Shown here: piece after piece, positions 24,589 to 33,260 of the stretch
Layout of the letters: the number at the start of each line of letters is the position of its first letter
Numbering within the stretch: position 1 is the stretch's first letter
Source of the DNA: an uncultured Eubacteriales bacterium
GTDB taxonomy: Bacteria; Bacillota; Clostridia; Oscillospirales; Oscillospiraceae
DNA length: 64,000 nt
Assembly (NCBI GenBank): GCA_900317425.1
Contig: ONGR01000001.1
Location: 1 to 64,000 of the forward strand
Direction: 5' to 3'
Position numbers and translations under genes: made by a program
The notes under the pieces: generated by a model
Seen by the model: only the letters and a program-made list of their open reading frames with translations
Database searches by the model: none
Told to the model about the DNA's origin: nothing

Positions 24589-25455
24589 TTACATGGTCTT
24601 GGACCGCTTGTCGGCGTAGAAGAAAAGGGCCAGCGTGCCGGGTCCCACGTGGGAGCCGGTGACGGGCTCGTAGCCCACCACGTTGATGGGGCCGGTCTGA
24701 CCGGCCTGGCGCAGCAGGTGCTGGAGATGCAGGGCGTCCGCCGGGCAGTCCGCCTGGGCGATGCCCACCGGCTCGCTGCCGTCGGTGTGCTTCTGGGCGT
24801 ACAGCTCCGCCAGCCGCTCCACGGCCCGCTTCTTGCCCCGGACCTTGTCCCGCATGACGATGTGGCCCTCCTCGTCGCCGAAGAGGATGGGCTTGATCTG
24901 CAGCAGCTGACCGGCCAACGCCGCGCCGCCCCAGAGCCGTCCCGTCTTGCGGATGTATTTCAGGTGATCCACCACGAAGTACTGGTTCATCCTCTCCACC
25001 TGGCGGTACACGTGGTCGCAGATCTCGTCGATGGTCTTGCCCTGATCCCGGAGCTGGGCCGCCTCGATGGCGTGCTGCCCCTCGCCCAGGGAGGCACCCT
25101 TGGCGTCGATGATCCGCACCGTCCGGCCGGGATACTCCTCCATCAGCTCGTCACGCACCATGCACAGCATGCCGTAGGTGCCGCTGATGCCGCTGCTCAG
25201 GCAGATGCAGATGACGTCGTCCCCCTGCTCCAGCAAGGGCTCAAACGCCGCCTTGGTGTTGCCGGGGCTGGGCATGGAGGTCTTGACGTCGGCGCCCTTG
25301 CGCATGGCCTCGTAGAAGGGGATGGCGTCAAAGGGCACGTTGGGGTCGGACTCCACACCGTTGACGGTGTAGGTCAGGTGGATCAGATCGATGTGATACT
25401 TCTCCACCACCTGCTGGGGCAGATTGGCTGCCAGATCGGTAAAAATACGGATCAT
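24589..25455 (-). CDS. DegV family fatty-acid-binding protein
   Basis: 288 aa, typical DegV length. N-terminal IFTDLAANLPQQ, the loop KTSMPSPGNTKAAFEPLL (about 58-75), CICLSSGISGTYG with the conserved Ser, and the C-terminal VTGSHVGPGTLALFF are diagnostic. DegV (FakB-type) proteins bind a fatty acid and present it to a FakA kinase; FakA is not in this window. Monocistronic, with its own promoter and terminator. Confidence 0.92.
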   Translation of the reverse strand: MIRIFTDLAANLPQQVVEKYHIDLIHLTYTVNGVESDPNVPFDAIPFYEAMRKGADVKTSMPSPGNTKAAFEPLLEQGDDVICICLSSGISGTYGMLCMVRDELMEEYPGRTVRIIDAKGASLGEGQHAIEAAQLRDQGKTIDEICDHVYRQVERMNQYFVVDHLKYIRKTGRLWGGAALAGQLLQIKPILFGDEEGHIVMRDKVRGKKRAVERLAELYAQKHTDGSEPVGIAQADCPADALHLQHLLRQAGQTGPINVVGYEPVTGSHVGPGTLALFFYADKRSKTM

Positions 25456-25579
25456 AGGAAACCTCCCATCTCCTGCCGGAAACCGGACAGGACGTCATAC
25501 AGAATTACGCGGCCGGGCAAAGGGGCCGCAGGCGCAGATCTCTGCGCCCCGCGAAATAATATATCGCCCCGCAACATCT

Positions 25580-25608
25580 AATATAGCATATTAGTAACCA
25601 CAAGTCAA
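25580..25608 (-). promoter_or_regulatory. Promoter of degV
   Basis: Minus strand: -35 TTGACT, 17-base spacer, -10 TATATT. It is divergent from, and almost back-to-back with, the promoter of the DUF1836 gene. Confidence 0.75.
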
Positions 25609-25631
25609 TGCGATATTTGTTAATATTCTGT

Positions 25632-25660
25632 TGCGGATGTGGCGGTGTTGTGCTACAATA
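25632..25660 (+). promoter_or_regulatory. Promoter of the DUF1836 gene
   Basis: -35 TTGCGG (25632-25637), 17-base spacer, -10 TACAAT (25655-25660), 33 bases before the start codon. Confidence 0.7.
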
Positions 25661-25693
25661 GGGGACAAGAACGACCGAGGAGGTGTCCCCCGA

Positions 25694-26224
25694 ATGGCGA
25701 TGGAGAAGCTGGCCCTGTGGGAGAAGCTGGCGGGAGAGGAATCCCTGCCGACGTGGGAGTCGATCCCGGATTTCGGGCTGTATATGGACCAGGTGGTGAC
25801 GCTGCTGGAGCAGTATCTGGCGTTTCTGCCGGACCGGGGCGAGCGGATCATCACGTCCTCGGCCATCAACAACTACGTGCGCTTGAAGATCATGCCGGCG
25901 CCGGTGAAGCGGAAGTACTACCGGGTGCATCTGGCGTATCTTCTGATGATCCTGCCCATGAAGCAGAGCATCTCCATCGCGGACATCCCCCGGATCCTGC
26001 CCCCGGGCACGGACGAGGAGGCGGTGCGGGCGGTCTATGAGGACTACGCCCACCAGTTCCACAAGACGGCGGAGTTCTTCAACCGCCAGGTGACGGGTGT
26101 GCTGCGGGATCTGGAGGCCGGCGGCAGCGGCGTGAGCCGACTGGCGCTGGAGAGCGTGCTGATCTCGTCCTTTGCCCGGATCCTGGCCGAGCAGCTGATC
26201 CCGTTGGCGGAGGGGGAGGCGTGA
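25694..26224 (+). CDS. DUF1836 domain protein (MerR-like HTH)
   Basis: 176 aa. The middle region ITSSAINNYVRLKIMPAPVKRKYYR (in pieces, about 55-78) followed by HLAYLLMILPMKQSISIADI is the hallmark of DUF1836, a MerR-related DNA-binding fold without an effector domain. GAGGAGG lies 9 bases before the ATG. Monocistronic, divergent from degV; the target is unknown. Confidence 0.8.
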   Translation: MAMEKLALWEKLAGEESLPTWESIPDFGLYMDQVVTLLEQYLAFLPDRGERIITSSAINNYVRLKIMPAPVKRKYYRVHLAYLLMILPMKQSISIADIPRILPPGTDEEAVRAVYEDYAHQFHKTAEFFNRQVTGVLRDLEAGGSGVSRLALESVLISSFARILAEQLIPLAEGEA

Positions 26225-26289
26225 GGATTTGCTTACCCACAGTGTACCCCAGACGGCGGGAATTAGCAAGTAAATGAACTGTGAACAAA

Positions 26290-26321
26290 AAGACGGCGCA
26301 CCGGTGATGGTGCGCCGTCTT
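26290..26321. terminator. Bidirectional terminator
   Basis: AAGACGGCGCACC and GGTGCGCCGTCTT are perfect 13-bp arms with loop GGTGAT. T-rich on the plus side (GGTTTTCTTTT), A-rich before the left arm. It separates the convergent DUF1836 and LRR genes. Confidence 0.85.
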
Positions 26322-26346
26322 GGTTTTCTTTTGCGGTGGGGTGGAG

Positions 26347-27030
26347 TCAATCCTCTTTGTCCGGCGGCTCCAGCACCTGGCAGGGGGTGCCGTGTTCCTC
26401 CAAGCACCGCAGAGCGGCGCTGCCGGCGGGGGCATAGACGGTGACGCGGGGGGAGTCGTCAAACGACGTGCCGGCGATCTCGGTCTCTTCGCCCCGGATC
26501 ACCACCCGCCCCAGGTTGGCGCAGCCGCTGAAGGCCCGTACACCGATGCGTTTCACCCCAGCGGGGATCGTCAGGCTCGTCAGCCCGGTACAGCCCCGGA
26601 AGGCGCCCTCGTCGATCCACCGCAGGCTCTCCGGCAGATGGACCTCCGTCAGACGGGAACAGCCCCAGACCGTAAAGGCATCGATATGGCGGGTGCCCTC
26701 GGGAATGGTCAGCGCTCCGGACTTCCCCCGGGGACAGCGCAGCAGCAGCAGCCCCATCTGCTTGTGATAGAGGACCCCGTCCACGCTGCCGAGAAAGTCG
26801 TTGTCCTCCGCCACGCAGATGGCCGTCAGATTGGGACAATAGAGAAAGGTGCTGCCGGAGATGCACCGGACGCTGGCCGGGATGGTCACGGTCTTCAGCT
26901 CCTCGCACCGGAGGAAGGCCTTTTCGTCGATGTCGGTCACGCCCTCCGGGATCACGGCGTTGCCCTCTGCGTCGATATACTCGGTCATGGTGGCGCGGCC
27001 GTAGATATAACGGGGATCATAGGGGTACAT
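26347..27030 (-). CDS. Leucine-rich repeat (BspA/LRR_5-type) protein
   Basis: 227 aa without signal peptide. Repeats of the pattern LTxVxIPxxVxxIxxxAFxxC are visible, e.g. ELKTVTIPASVRCISGSTF and LTSLTIPAGVKRIGVRAFSG. Units without the full consensus (VDGVLYHKQMGLLLLRCP) also belong to LRR_5 arrays. In gut Firmicutes these often are surface proteins; here the absence of secretion and anchoring signals suggests an intracellular role. The start at 27030 has GGAGGG 8-9 bases upstream. Confidence 0.8.
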   Translation of the reverse strand: MYPYDPRYIYGRATMTEYIDAEGNAVIPEGVTDIDEKAFLRCEELKTVTIPASVRCISGSTFLYCPNLTAICVAEDNDFLGSVDGVLYHKQMGLLLLRCPRGKSGALTIPEGTRHIDAFTVWGCSRLTEVHLPESLRWIDEGAFRGCTGLTSLTIPAGVKRIGVRAFSGCANLGRVVIRGEETEIAGTSFDDSPRVTVYAPAGSAALRCLEEHGTPCQVLEPPDKED

Positions 27031-27072
27031 CTGCCTGCCCTCCTTGGCTTCGCCGCTCTTGCTTCCGTCAGC

Positions 27073-28800
27073 TTATTCCGCCAGCGTGGCCACCCAGCGG
27101 CCGTACTTGGCGATGTTCTCGTCCCGCTCGACCGCGTCCTTGCCCCGGGTCAGCACGTAGACCTTGATCTTGGGCTCGGTGCCGCTGGGCCGCACCAGGA
27201 TGGTGGTGCCGTCGGTGAGCTCATAGCGCAGCACGTTGGAGCCCTTCAGCTCCATGGTGCCCACCGAGCCGGTGGCGCAGTCGATGACGGTGCCGTCGGT
27301 GTAGTCCTTCCGGACGGCCACCTTGACCCCGGCGATCTCCGTGGGGGGATTCTGCCGCAGGTCGGCCATCAGCTTGGCCATCTTGGCCAGACCGTCCAGA
27401 CCCGGCATCACCAGGTTGTGGGTTTTCTCGCCGAACCAGCCGTACTTCTCGTACAGGGCGTTGATGGCGTCGTAGAGGGTCATGCCCTTCGTGGCGTACC
27501 AGGCGGCCATCTCCGTCAGCAGCATGGAGGCGGTGACGGCGTCCTTATCCCGGACGTAGTCGCCCAGCATGTAGCCGTAGCTCTCCTCGTAGGAGAAGAT
27601 GACCTTGCCCTCGCCGCTCTCTTCCAGGGCGTTCTTCTTCTCGGCCATGAACTTGAAGCCGGTGAAGGTGTCGTAGCAGGTGACGCCGTTGGACTCGGCC
27701 ACCTTCCGGGCCATCTCGGTGGTGACGATGGTCTTGAGCAGCACGGGCTTTTCCGGCATGGTGCCGGCCCGGCGCATGGCGCCGATCAGGTAGTCCGCCA
27801 GCAGCACGCCGGTCTGGTTGCCGGTGACGGGGATGAAGGAGCCGTCGTTTGCCCGGACCATGATGCCCACACGGTCGCTGTCGGGGTCGGTGCCCAGGAT
27901 GAAGTCGGCGCCCACCTTGTCGGCCAGCTGGATGGCCAGATAGAAGCCCTCGGGATTCTCCGGGTTGGGGGAGACCACGGTGGGGAAGTTGCCGTCCAGC
28001 ACCATCTGCTCTTCCACGCAGTAGAGGTGCTTCACGCCCAGCTCACGGAGGGCCTGGGGCACCAGCTTGTGGCCGCAGCCGTGGAAGGGGGTGTAGACCA
28101 TCTTGAAGGTGTCGGCCACCTTGGCCATGGAGGCCTTGTCGTTGATCATTTTGTAGACTTCGCTCATGAAGGCGTCGTCGGTCTCGGCGCCCAGGATCTC
28201 GATGCGTCCCTGTGCCACGGCCTCGTCGAAGTCCATGCGTCGCACGCCGTCAAAGATGTCGATGGTCTCCAGCGCCTTGGCGATGGCGTCGGCGTGGTGG
28301 GGGGGCAGCTGGGCGCCGTCGGCCCAGTAGACCTTGTAGCCGTTGTACTCCTTGGGGTTGTGGCTGGCGGTGACGTTGATGCCGGCCTGGCAGCCGTAGT
28401 GGCGGACGGCGAAGCTCAGCTCCGGGGTGGGGCGCAGGCTCTCAAAGAGGCGCACGTGGATGCCGTTGGCGGCGCAGACCTCGGCGGCGGCCCGGGCGAA
28501 GTCCATGGAGTGGTTGCGGCAGTCCATGCAGATGGCCACGCCGCGGCGTTTGGCCTCCTCGCCCTCGGCGCAGATCACCTGGGCGAAGCCCTGGGTGGCC
28601 CAGCGGATGACGTACACGTTCATCTGGTGCAGGCCCATCTTCATGGTGCCCCGCAGTCCGGCGGTGCCGAACTCCAGCGGGCCGTAGAACCGGCTCTCGA
28701 TCTCCTTCTCGTCGCCCGCGATGGACCGGAGCTCCTCACGCTCGGCCTCGGTGATGGCGCTGCTTGCGAGCCACTTCTCATATTCCTGACGGTAATTCAT
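27073..28800 (-). CDS. pgcA: Phosphoglucomutase / phosphomannomutase family (alpha-D-phosphohexomutase)
   Basis: 575 aa. The four family signatures are present: GTAGLRGTMKMG, catalytic Ser loop TASHNPKEYNG, metal-binding DPDSDRVG, and sugar-loop FSYEESYG followed by phosphate-binding RPSGTEPKIK. The length and N-terminal extension match the PgcA type, which interconverts glucose 1- and 6-phosphate for UDP-glucose and envelope sugars. The start codon overlaps the stop of the DUF2007 gene (ATGA). Confidence 0.94.
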   Translation of the reverse strand: MNYRQEYEKWLASSAITEAEREELRSIAGDEKEIESRFYGPLEFGTAGLRGTMKMGLHQMNVYVIRWATQGFAQVICAEGEEAKRRGVAICMDCRNHSMDFARAAAEVCAANGIHVRLFESLRPTPELSFAVRHYGCQAGINVTASHNPKEYNGYKVYWADGAQLPPHHADAIAKALETIDIFDGVRRMDFDEAVAQGRIEILGAETDDAFMSEVYKMINDKASMAKVADTFKMVYTPFHGCGHKLVPQALRELGVKHLYCVEEQMVLDGNFPTVVSPNPENPEGFYLAIQLADKVGADFILGTDPDSDRVGIMVRANDGSFIPVTGNQTGVLLADYLIGAMRRAGTMPEKPVLLKTIVTTEMARKVAESNGVTCYDTFTGFKFMAEKKNALEESGEGKVIFSYEESYGYMLGDYVRDKDAVTASMLLTEMAAWYATKGMTLYDAINALYEKYGWFGEKTHNLVMPGLDGLAKMAKLMADLRQNPPTEIAGVKVAVRKDYTDGTVIDCATGSVGTMELKGSNVLRYELTDGTTILVRPSGTEPKIKVYVLTRGKDAVERDENIAKYGRWVATLAE

Positions 28801-29126
28801 GCTTGTTCATCCTCCTCAATATTGTTGTCGGTATCGTCCAGAGGCCGGGCGGCCAGGATGGCCGCCGCCTCGTCATGCACGGTTTCGGGGACGTAGAGGG
28901 CCGCGCCGTAGCCGGAGAAGCCGCTGATGACCTTGCCGGTGACGCCCTCGCCCTGATAGTAGGGGAAACAGGGGATGCCGTAGGCGGAGAGCAGGGAGAT
29001 GGTCATGTCGGCCTCGGCGGGGGAGTCGAAGGTGTGCTGCAGCAGCACGGCCTTGACCTTCTCGCCCTTCTCGTCGGTGGGCCAGTCGGGTGTGTCGGGC
29101 CCAAAGGCCCAGTTGGTGATGTCCAT
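28797..29126 (-). CDS. DUF2007-type small protein
   Basis: 109 aa. The central block VLLQHTFDSPAEADMTISLL followed by YGIPCFPYYQG and YVPETVHDEAAAIL is that of DUF2007, a ferredoxin-like fold resembling a PII-type signalling module. The acidic C-terminus DDTDNNIEEDEQA is at the coupling overlap with pgcA. AGGAGG lies 8 bases before the ATG. It could adjust the downstream enzyme, but this is speculation from gene order. Confidence 0.75.
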   Translation of the reverse strand: MDITNWAFGPDTPDWPTDEKGEKVKAVLLQHTFDSPAEADMTISLLSAYGIPCFPYYQGEGVTGKVISGFSGYGAALYVPETVHDEAAAILAARPLDDTDNNIEEDEQA

Positions 29127-29159
29127 ATATTTGACCTCCTTGTGTGGTGGTGTGGGTTT

Positions 29160-29285
29160 CGTTGTTTGTCATCAAGCCTTCCCCTTGATGCCCCAAGGGC
29201 ATTTGCTCCGCCAGCCGCTCGTTCCTCGCGGGGCGTCGCTGGCAGGGGGAAGGTGTCTGACCGCAGGTCAGACGGATGAGGTGGC
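29160..29285 (-). repeat. Composite short repeat containing a family C core
   Basis: Minus strand: ACCTCATCCGTCTGACC.., then CCTTCCCC, then a family C core (GCCAGCGACGCCCCGCGAGG..CGGCTGGC..CCCTTGGGG), then AGGGGAAGG. It occupies the gap between the DUF2007 and DUF559 genes. The core is nearly identical to the one at 29764-29835. Confidence 0.6.
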
Positions 29286-29301
29286 AAAAACCGATGGGGT
29301 A

Positions 29302-29655
29302 TTACGCTTCTCGCAAATGCTGCAGAATGTCCTGACAAACGCCGGAAAAGTTTTGATTCACGTCCAGATTGGAGTACCGCAGCACACGGATGCCCAAACC
29401 GGACAAATACTGATCTCGCGCATGATCTTCTGCCATACCGTCCTCAGCATAATGCTGAGAGCCATCCAGCTCGATCACCAGCTTTGCGCCGGCGCAGTAA
29501 TAATCCACAATATAGGGGCCGATTACCTTCTGCCGGTTCACGGTCACGGGGAGAGGCTTCAAAAAGTCGTACCAGAGGTGCCGCTCCTCCTTTGTCATTT
29601 CCCGGCGCAGCTTTCTGGCAAAGGGAGTGAGTTTGGGGTTGTTGGTCTGGTTCAT
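29302..29655 (-). CDS. DUF559 endonuclease-fold protein
   Basis: 117 aa. LRREMTKEERHLWYDFLK, NRQKVIGPYIVDYYC, KLVIELDGSQHY and LGIRVLRYSN are the conserved strands of the DUF559/very-short-patch-repair-like nuclease fold, with the catalytic E/D-x-K-like residues (VDYYC, ELDG). The ATG at 29655 follows GAGGTGG; the longer frame begins in a repeat. Such genes are often mobile and associated with repeats, and this one is bracketed by two copies of a short repeat (29160-29285 and 29640-29850). Confidence 0.8.
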   Translation of the reverse strand: MNQTNNPKLTPFARKLRREMTKEERHLWYDFLKPLPVTVNRQKVIGPYIVDYYCAGAKLVIELDGSQHYAEDGMAEDHARDQYLSGLGIRVLRYSNLDVNQNFSGVCQDILQHLREA

Positions 29656-29659
29656 ATCC

Positions 29660-29850
29660 ACCTCATCCGGCGCTGTGCGCCACCTCATTCACCTCATCCG
29701 CCTCGCTCCGCTCGGCACCTTCCCCTCAAGGGGAAGGCAGATAGGGGTTCGTACATCCAAAGGCTTCCCCTTGATGCCCCAAGGGCATTTGCTCCGCCAG
29801 CCGCTCGTTCCTCGCGGGGCGTCACTGGCGCCGGCGGCGCTTCGGCGCTT
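29660..29850 (-). repeat. Second copy of the composite short repeat, fused to a P copy
   Basis: Contains CCTCATCCGCCTCGC..CCTTCCCCTCAAGGGGAAGG (29694-29742 region) and a family C core in minus orientation (about 29764-29835), nearly the same as at 29175-29250. It directly abuts family P copy 5, whose left outer hairpin is missing, as if the C-type sequence had replaced it. Confidence 0.6.
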
Positions 29851-30196
29851 TCCTTGCGCGTTCCGCACCATGTCGGTTGCAGGAGTTTCCACCACGCGTA
29901 ACGGAAAAGTAGCAAATGACCCGAAATGTGGAATCGTCTTTGCTCCTCTTTTTGCTGCCGCACCGCTCTGAAATGTAGGAAAGCCAACTTCTACCGTTGA
30001 GAGGCGAGCGCAGCAAAGCGATAGCGAAAAGAGGACGGAAGTGGATCATATTTGAAACGAATACCATCTGCACTCCTTCGATCGTGCGGCAGGCACTACC
30101 GACGACACAAAAGCTATAGCGCGCGAAGGAAGCCTTGAAACCATGGGTTTCAAGCGGCGTTTTTGCCTACTTTTGTCGCTGATGACAAAAGTAGGC
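29850..30196 (+). repeat. Family P palindromic repeat, copy 5 (left end truncated)
   Basis: Begins at CTTTCCTTGCGCG inside the usual left arm. The centre (GAGAGGCGAGCGCAGCAAAG, GGATCATATTTGAAACGAAT, GATCGTGCGGCAGGCACTAC) and the right end are intact. The right hairpins are CTTGAAACC/GGTTTCAAG and GCCTACTTTTGTC/GACAAAAGTAGGC with loop GCTGAT (30165-30196). Confidence 0.8.
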
Positions 30197-30236
30197 CGTC
30201 GGAGACACGCCCTTTGCGCCGGCTGGCGCAAATCCC

Positions 30237-30719
30237 TCACTTGTGATACCGTGTCCCCAGCTGGATCTGATACGCCCGGTAGATCTGCTCCAGGAGCATG
30301 ATCCGGGCCATGTGGTGGGGGAAGGTCATGGGCGACATGGAGAGCCGCCAGTCGGCGGACTTCTTCAGCTCCTCGTCCAGGCCGAAGCTGCCGCCGATGA
30401 GGAAGGTGACCTGGGTCTTTCCCGCCACGGCGAAGTCGGCCAGCCGGCGGGACAGCTCCTCGCTGGAGCAGGGCTTCCCCTCGATGCACAGCGCCACCAC
30501 GGCGCCGCCCTTTGGCAGCCTCTCCCGGATGGCCGCCGCCTCGATAGAGAGGGCCTGACGGATCTGGGCGGGGGAGGGATCCTCGCTCAGCCGCTGCTCC
30601 GTGAGCTCGATCAGCTCGAACTTGCACAAGCGGCCCAGACGTTTAGCATATTCCGCCGCCGCGTCCATATAGAACTTCTCCTTCAGCTTGCCCACGCACA
30701 GCACGGTTATCTTCTGCAT
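30237..30719 (-). CDS. rlmH: 23S rRNA pseudouridine-1915 N3-methyltransferase RlmH
   Basis: 160 aa, the usual length of this SPOUT methyltransferase. Conserved blocks are VLCVGKLKEKFY, AAEYAKRL, VVALCIEGK, FLIGGSFGLDEE and the C-terminal knot LSMSPMTFPHHMARIMLLEQ with YRAYQIQLGTRYHK at the end. It methylates pseudouridine in helix 69. The first codons overlap the end of the MBL gene by 13 bases. Confidence 0.96.
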   Translation of the reverse strand: MQKITVLCVGKLKEKFYMDAAAEYAKRLGRLCKFELIELTEQRLSEDPSPAQIRQALSIEAAAIRERLPKGGAVVALCIEGKPCSSEELSRRLADFAVAGKTQVTFLIGGSFGLDEELKKSADWRLSMSPMTFPHHMARIMLLEQIYRAYQIQLGTRYHK

Positions 30720-31492
30720 AGGGTACCCTCCGCCACGAAAGGCTGGCTCAATTCGCCCCGCGGCGCCACGGTGACGGTCACGTCATAGCCCGTAAGCGCC
30801 GCCGACACGGTGTCCCACGCCCGCTGGGGGGTGTTGTTCTCCCGGCTCAGATGGGCCAGCACGAACTGCCGTGTGCCCCATGACGCCATCTCGGCGGCGA
30901 AGGCCGCCGCCGCGTCGTTGCTCAGGTGTCCGCGATCGCTGAGGATCCGGGCCTTCAGGGGATAGGGATAGAGCCCGCTGCGGAGCCACTCCACGTCGTG
31001 ATTGCTCTCCAGCACCAGGAGCTCCACGCCCCGGAGGACCTCCCGCGCCTCGTCGGTGACGCAGCCCGTGTCGGTGAGGACGCCCACGCCCGCGCCGCCG
31101 CAGTCGAACCGGTAGTCCATGCCGCCGGAGACGTCGTGGCTGGTGGGGAAGGGGGTAATTGTGACGCCGCCCACGCGGAACGCGCCCTCCACGGCCCGGA
31201 GCCGGGGGGCGATGCCGGCGATGCGGTATTGGAGCTGGCGGGCGGTAGCGGGCCCGGTGCAGATGGGGACGTCGTAGCGGCGGACCATGGTCTGGAGGCC
31301 GCTGATGTGGTCGCTGTGCTCGTGGGTGACGCACACGGCGTCCACATCGGCCATCGACAGGCCCAGCGCCGCCAGCGCCGCGTTGATGCGCCGGCAGGAG
31401 ATGCCGGCGTCCACCAGGATATGGGTCTCACCGGCGGTCAGGAGCAGGCAGTTGCCCTCCGAGCCGCTGGCGATGGTATGTAGGGTGATCAA
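30707..31492 (-). CDS. MBL-fold metallo-hydrolase, WalJ/YycJ-like
   Basis: 261 aa from a TTG at 31492 (ITLHTIASGSEGN), preceded by GAGGT about 10 bases upstream. The frame continues upstream only through repeat DNA. Motifs: ASGSEGNCLLL, DAGISCRRI, metal-binding THEHSDHISG, TSHDVSGG, TDTGCVTDE and ESNHDVE. This set matches the WalJ/YycJ branch. In many Firmicutes this gene sits near rlmH, as here; the Wal kinase genes are not in the window. Confidence 0.88.
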   Translation of the reverse strand: MITLHTIASGSEGNCLLLTAGETHILVDAGISCRRINAALAALGLSMADVDAVCVTHEHSDHISGLQTMVRRYDVPICTGPATARQLQYRIAGIAPRLRAVEGAFRVGGVTITPFPTSHDVSGGMDYRFDCGGAGVGVLTDTGCVTDEAREVLRGVELLVLESNHDVEWLRSGLYPYPLKARILSDRGHLSNDAAAAFAAEMASWGTRQFVLAHLSRENNTPQRAWDTVSAALTGYDVTVTVAPRGELSQPFVAEGTLCRR

Positions 31493-31527
31493 TGTTCGTG
31501 TACCTCGCGGGATAGAGTAGTGCTTCC

Positions 31528-31756
31528 GGGGAGGGGATTCCCCTCCCGGGATATTGGATCTTTTGCGCGCCATCGGTGCGCAGCTGCTTTTCCGTGATTT
31601 CCATCACGGAAAAAAGAGTTGGCTCGTTGAGCTCTGGTTTCTTCCCGCCCTGCATGGGGTGGGTCCGGGAGGGGAGGGGATTCCCCTCCCGGGATATTGA
31701 ATCTTTTGCGCGCCATCGGCGCGCAGCTGCTTTTCCGTGATTTCCATCACGGAAAA
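31528..31756. repeat. Two direct copies of an ~85-base triple-hairpin repeat
   Basis: Copies at 31528-31612 and 31672-31756. Each contains GGGAGGGGATTCCCCTCCC-type, GCGCGCCATCGGTGCGC-type and TTTTCCGTGATTTCCATCACGG-type inverted repeats in the same order; the two copies differ at only a few bases. They fill most of the 319-base gap between murA and the MBL gene. No coding sense. Confidence 0.8.
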
Positions 31757-31791
31757 GCAGCGTTCGCCCGGGGCGACCAAGCGAACGCTGT
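31757..31791 (-). terminator. Likely terminator of murA
   Basis: CAGCGTTCGC and GCGAACGCTG are perfect 10-bp arms about 13 bases apart. On the minus strand the hairpin is followed by CTTTTCC, provided by the adjoining repeat copy. Confidence 0.6.
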
Positions 31792-31811
31792 GTGAGAGGG
31801 ATTGTTTACTT

Positions 31812-33104
31812 TCAGCCGATCTTGGGCTCCACTTTCTCGTCCTCGGGCACGTCCACGATCTGGATGTCGGCGCCCACGGCGCGGAGCTTGCCCACCATGT
31901 CCTCGTAGCCCCGCTCGATATACTGGATGTTGCCCAGATGGGTCTCGCCGTTTGCGGCCAGACCGGCGATGACGAGAGCGGCGCCGGCCCGCAGGTCGCA
32001 GGCCTGGATGGGCGCGCCCTCAAAGCGGTCCACACCCTCCACCACGGCCACCTTGCCGTCCACCTGGACCTTGGCGCCCAGGCGCTTGAGCTCGCCCACG
32101 TACTTGAAGCGGTTGTCCCACACGCCCTCGGTGACGATGCTGGTGCCCTCGGCCAGAGCCAGGGCCACGGTGATCTGGGGCTGCATATCGGTGGGGAAGC
32201 CGGGGTAGGGCAGGGTCTTGACGTTGGTGCGGTGCAGGGGCTTGCTGCGGCGGACCAGCAGGGTGTCGTCCTGCTCGAAGATCTCCACGCCCATCTCCTG
32301 CAGCTTGGAGGAGATGCACTCCATGTGCTTGGGGATGACGTTCTTGATGAGCACTTGACCGCCGGTAGCGGCCACGGCCGCCATATAGGTGCCGGCCTCG
32401 ATCTGGTCGGGGATGATGCCGTAGGTGCCGCCGGTCAGCTTCTCCACGCCCCGGATCTTGATGGTGTCGGTGCCGGCGCCCTTGATGTCGGCGCCCATGG
32501 AGTTGAGGAAGTTGGCCAGATCCACGATGTGGGGCTCCTTGGCGGCGTTGTCGATGGTGGTGGTGCCCTCGGCCAGGACGGCGGCCATCATCACGTTCAT
32601 GGTGGCGCCCACGCTGACCACGTCCATGTAGATGTTGGCGCCGTGGAGACGGCCGTCTCTGGCCTCGGCCTGGATCAGGCCGCCCTCGATGACGTCGGCG
32701 CCCATGAGGCGGAAGCCCTTGACGTGCTGGTCGATGGGCCGCACGCCGAAGTTGCAGCCGCCGGGCATGGCCACGGTGGCCTTGCCGAAGCGGCCCAGCA
32801 GGGCGCCCAGCAGATAGTAGCTGGCGCGGATGCGGCGGGCCAGCTCATAGGAGGGGGTGGTGGAGCGGATGTTGCGGCAGTCGATCTCCACGGCGTGGCG
32901 GTTGAGGACCCGCACCTTGGCGCCCAGCTCCTCCAGGATGGAGAAGAACAGCGTCACGTCGCTGATCTGGGGGACGTTCTCGATGCGGCACACGCCGTCC
33001 ACCAGCAGGGCGGCGGGGATGATGGCCACGGCGGCGTTCTTGGCGCCGCTGACGGTGATCTCACCGAACAGGGGATGGCCCCCTCGAATAACATACTGAT
33101 TCAA
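31812..33104 (-). CDS. murA: UDP-N-acetylglucosamine 1-carboxyvinyltransferase
   Basis: 430 aa. First committed step of peptidoglycan synthesis (enolpyruvyl transfer from PEP to UDP-GlcNAc). Visible: GGHPLFGEITVSGAKNAA with the catalytic Lys, RRIRASYYLLGALLGRFG, the active-site Cys loop PGGCNFGVRPIDQH (about 115), and YPGFPTDMQPQ. Cys rather than Asp at the active site predicts fosfomycin sensitivity of this copy. Own promoter and terminator. Confidence 0.96.
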   Translation of the reverse strand: MNQYVIRGGHPLFGEITVSGAKNAAVAIIPAALLVDGVCRIENVPQISDVTLFFSILEELGAKVRVLNRHAVEIDCRNIRSTTPSYELARRIRASYYLLGALLGRFGKATVAMPGGCNFGVRPIDQHVKGFRLMGADVIEGGLIQAEARDGRLHGANIYMDVVSVGATMNVMMAAVLAEGTTTIDNAAKEPHIVDLANFLNSMGADIKGAGTDTIKIRGVEKLTGGTYGIIPDQIEAGTYMAAVAATGGQVLIKNVIPKHMECISSKLQEMGVEIFEQDDTLLVRRSKPLHRTNVKTLPYPGFPTDMQPQITVALALAEGTSIVTEGVWDNRFKYVGELKRLGAKVQVDGKVAVVEGVDRFEGAPIQACDLRAGAALVIAGLAANGETHLGNIQYIERGYEDMVGKLRAVGADIQIVDVPEDEKVEPKIG

Positions 33105-33198
33105 AAACAGACACCTCTCTTAAGGGTAAAACTCAACGGGCATATCTTGCCCCGGTGGAAAAACTTCATGCATGGATGAAGTGAAACATTCAAAATGC

Positions 33199-33228
33199 AT
33201 TATAGCATGGAACCACACAATAATACAA
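33199..33228 (-). promoter_or_regulatory. Promoter of murA
   Basis: Minus strand: -35 TTGTAT, 18-base spacer, -10 TATAAT, about 95 bases before the start codon. Confidence 0.65.
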
Positions 33229-33260
33229 AATAAGTATACCACATTTTTCCGCAAAAGCAA

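Noticed and set aside
26320..28896. Very long open frame (858 codons) antisense to pgcA and the LRR gene
   Set aside because: High-GC mirror frame. The minus-strand genes carry full family motifs and ribosome-binding sites, and the plus-strand translation is a low-complexity Gly/Val/His/Leu-rich string.
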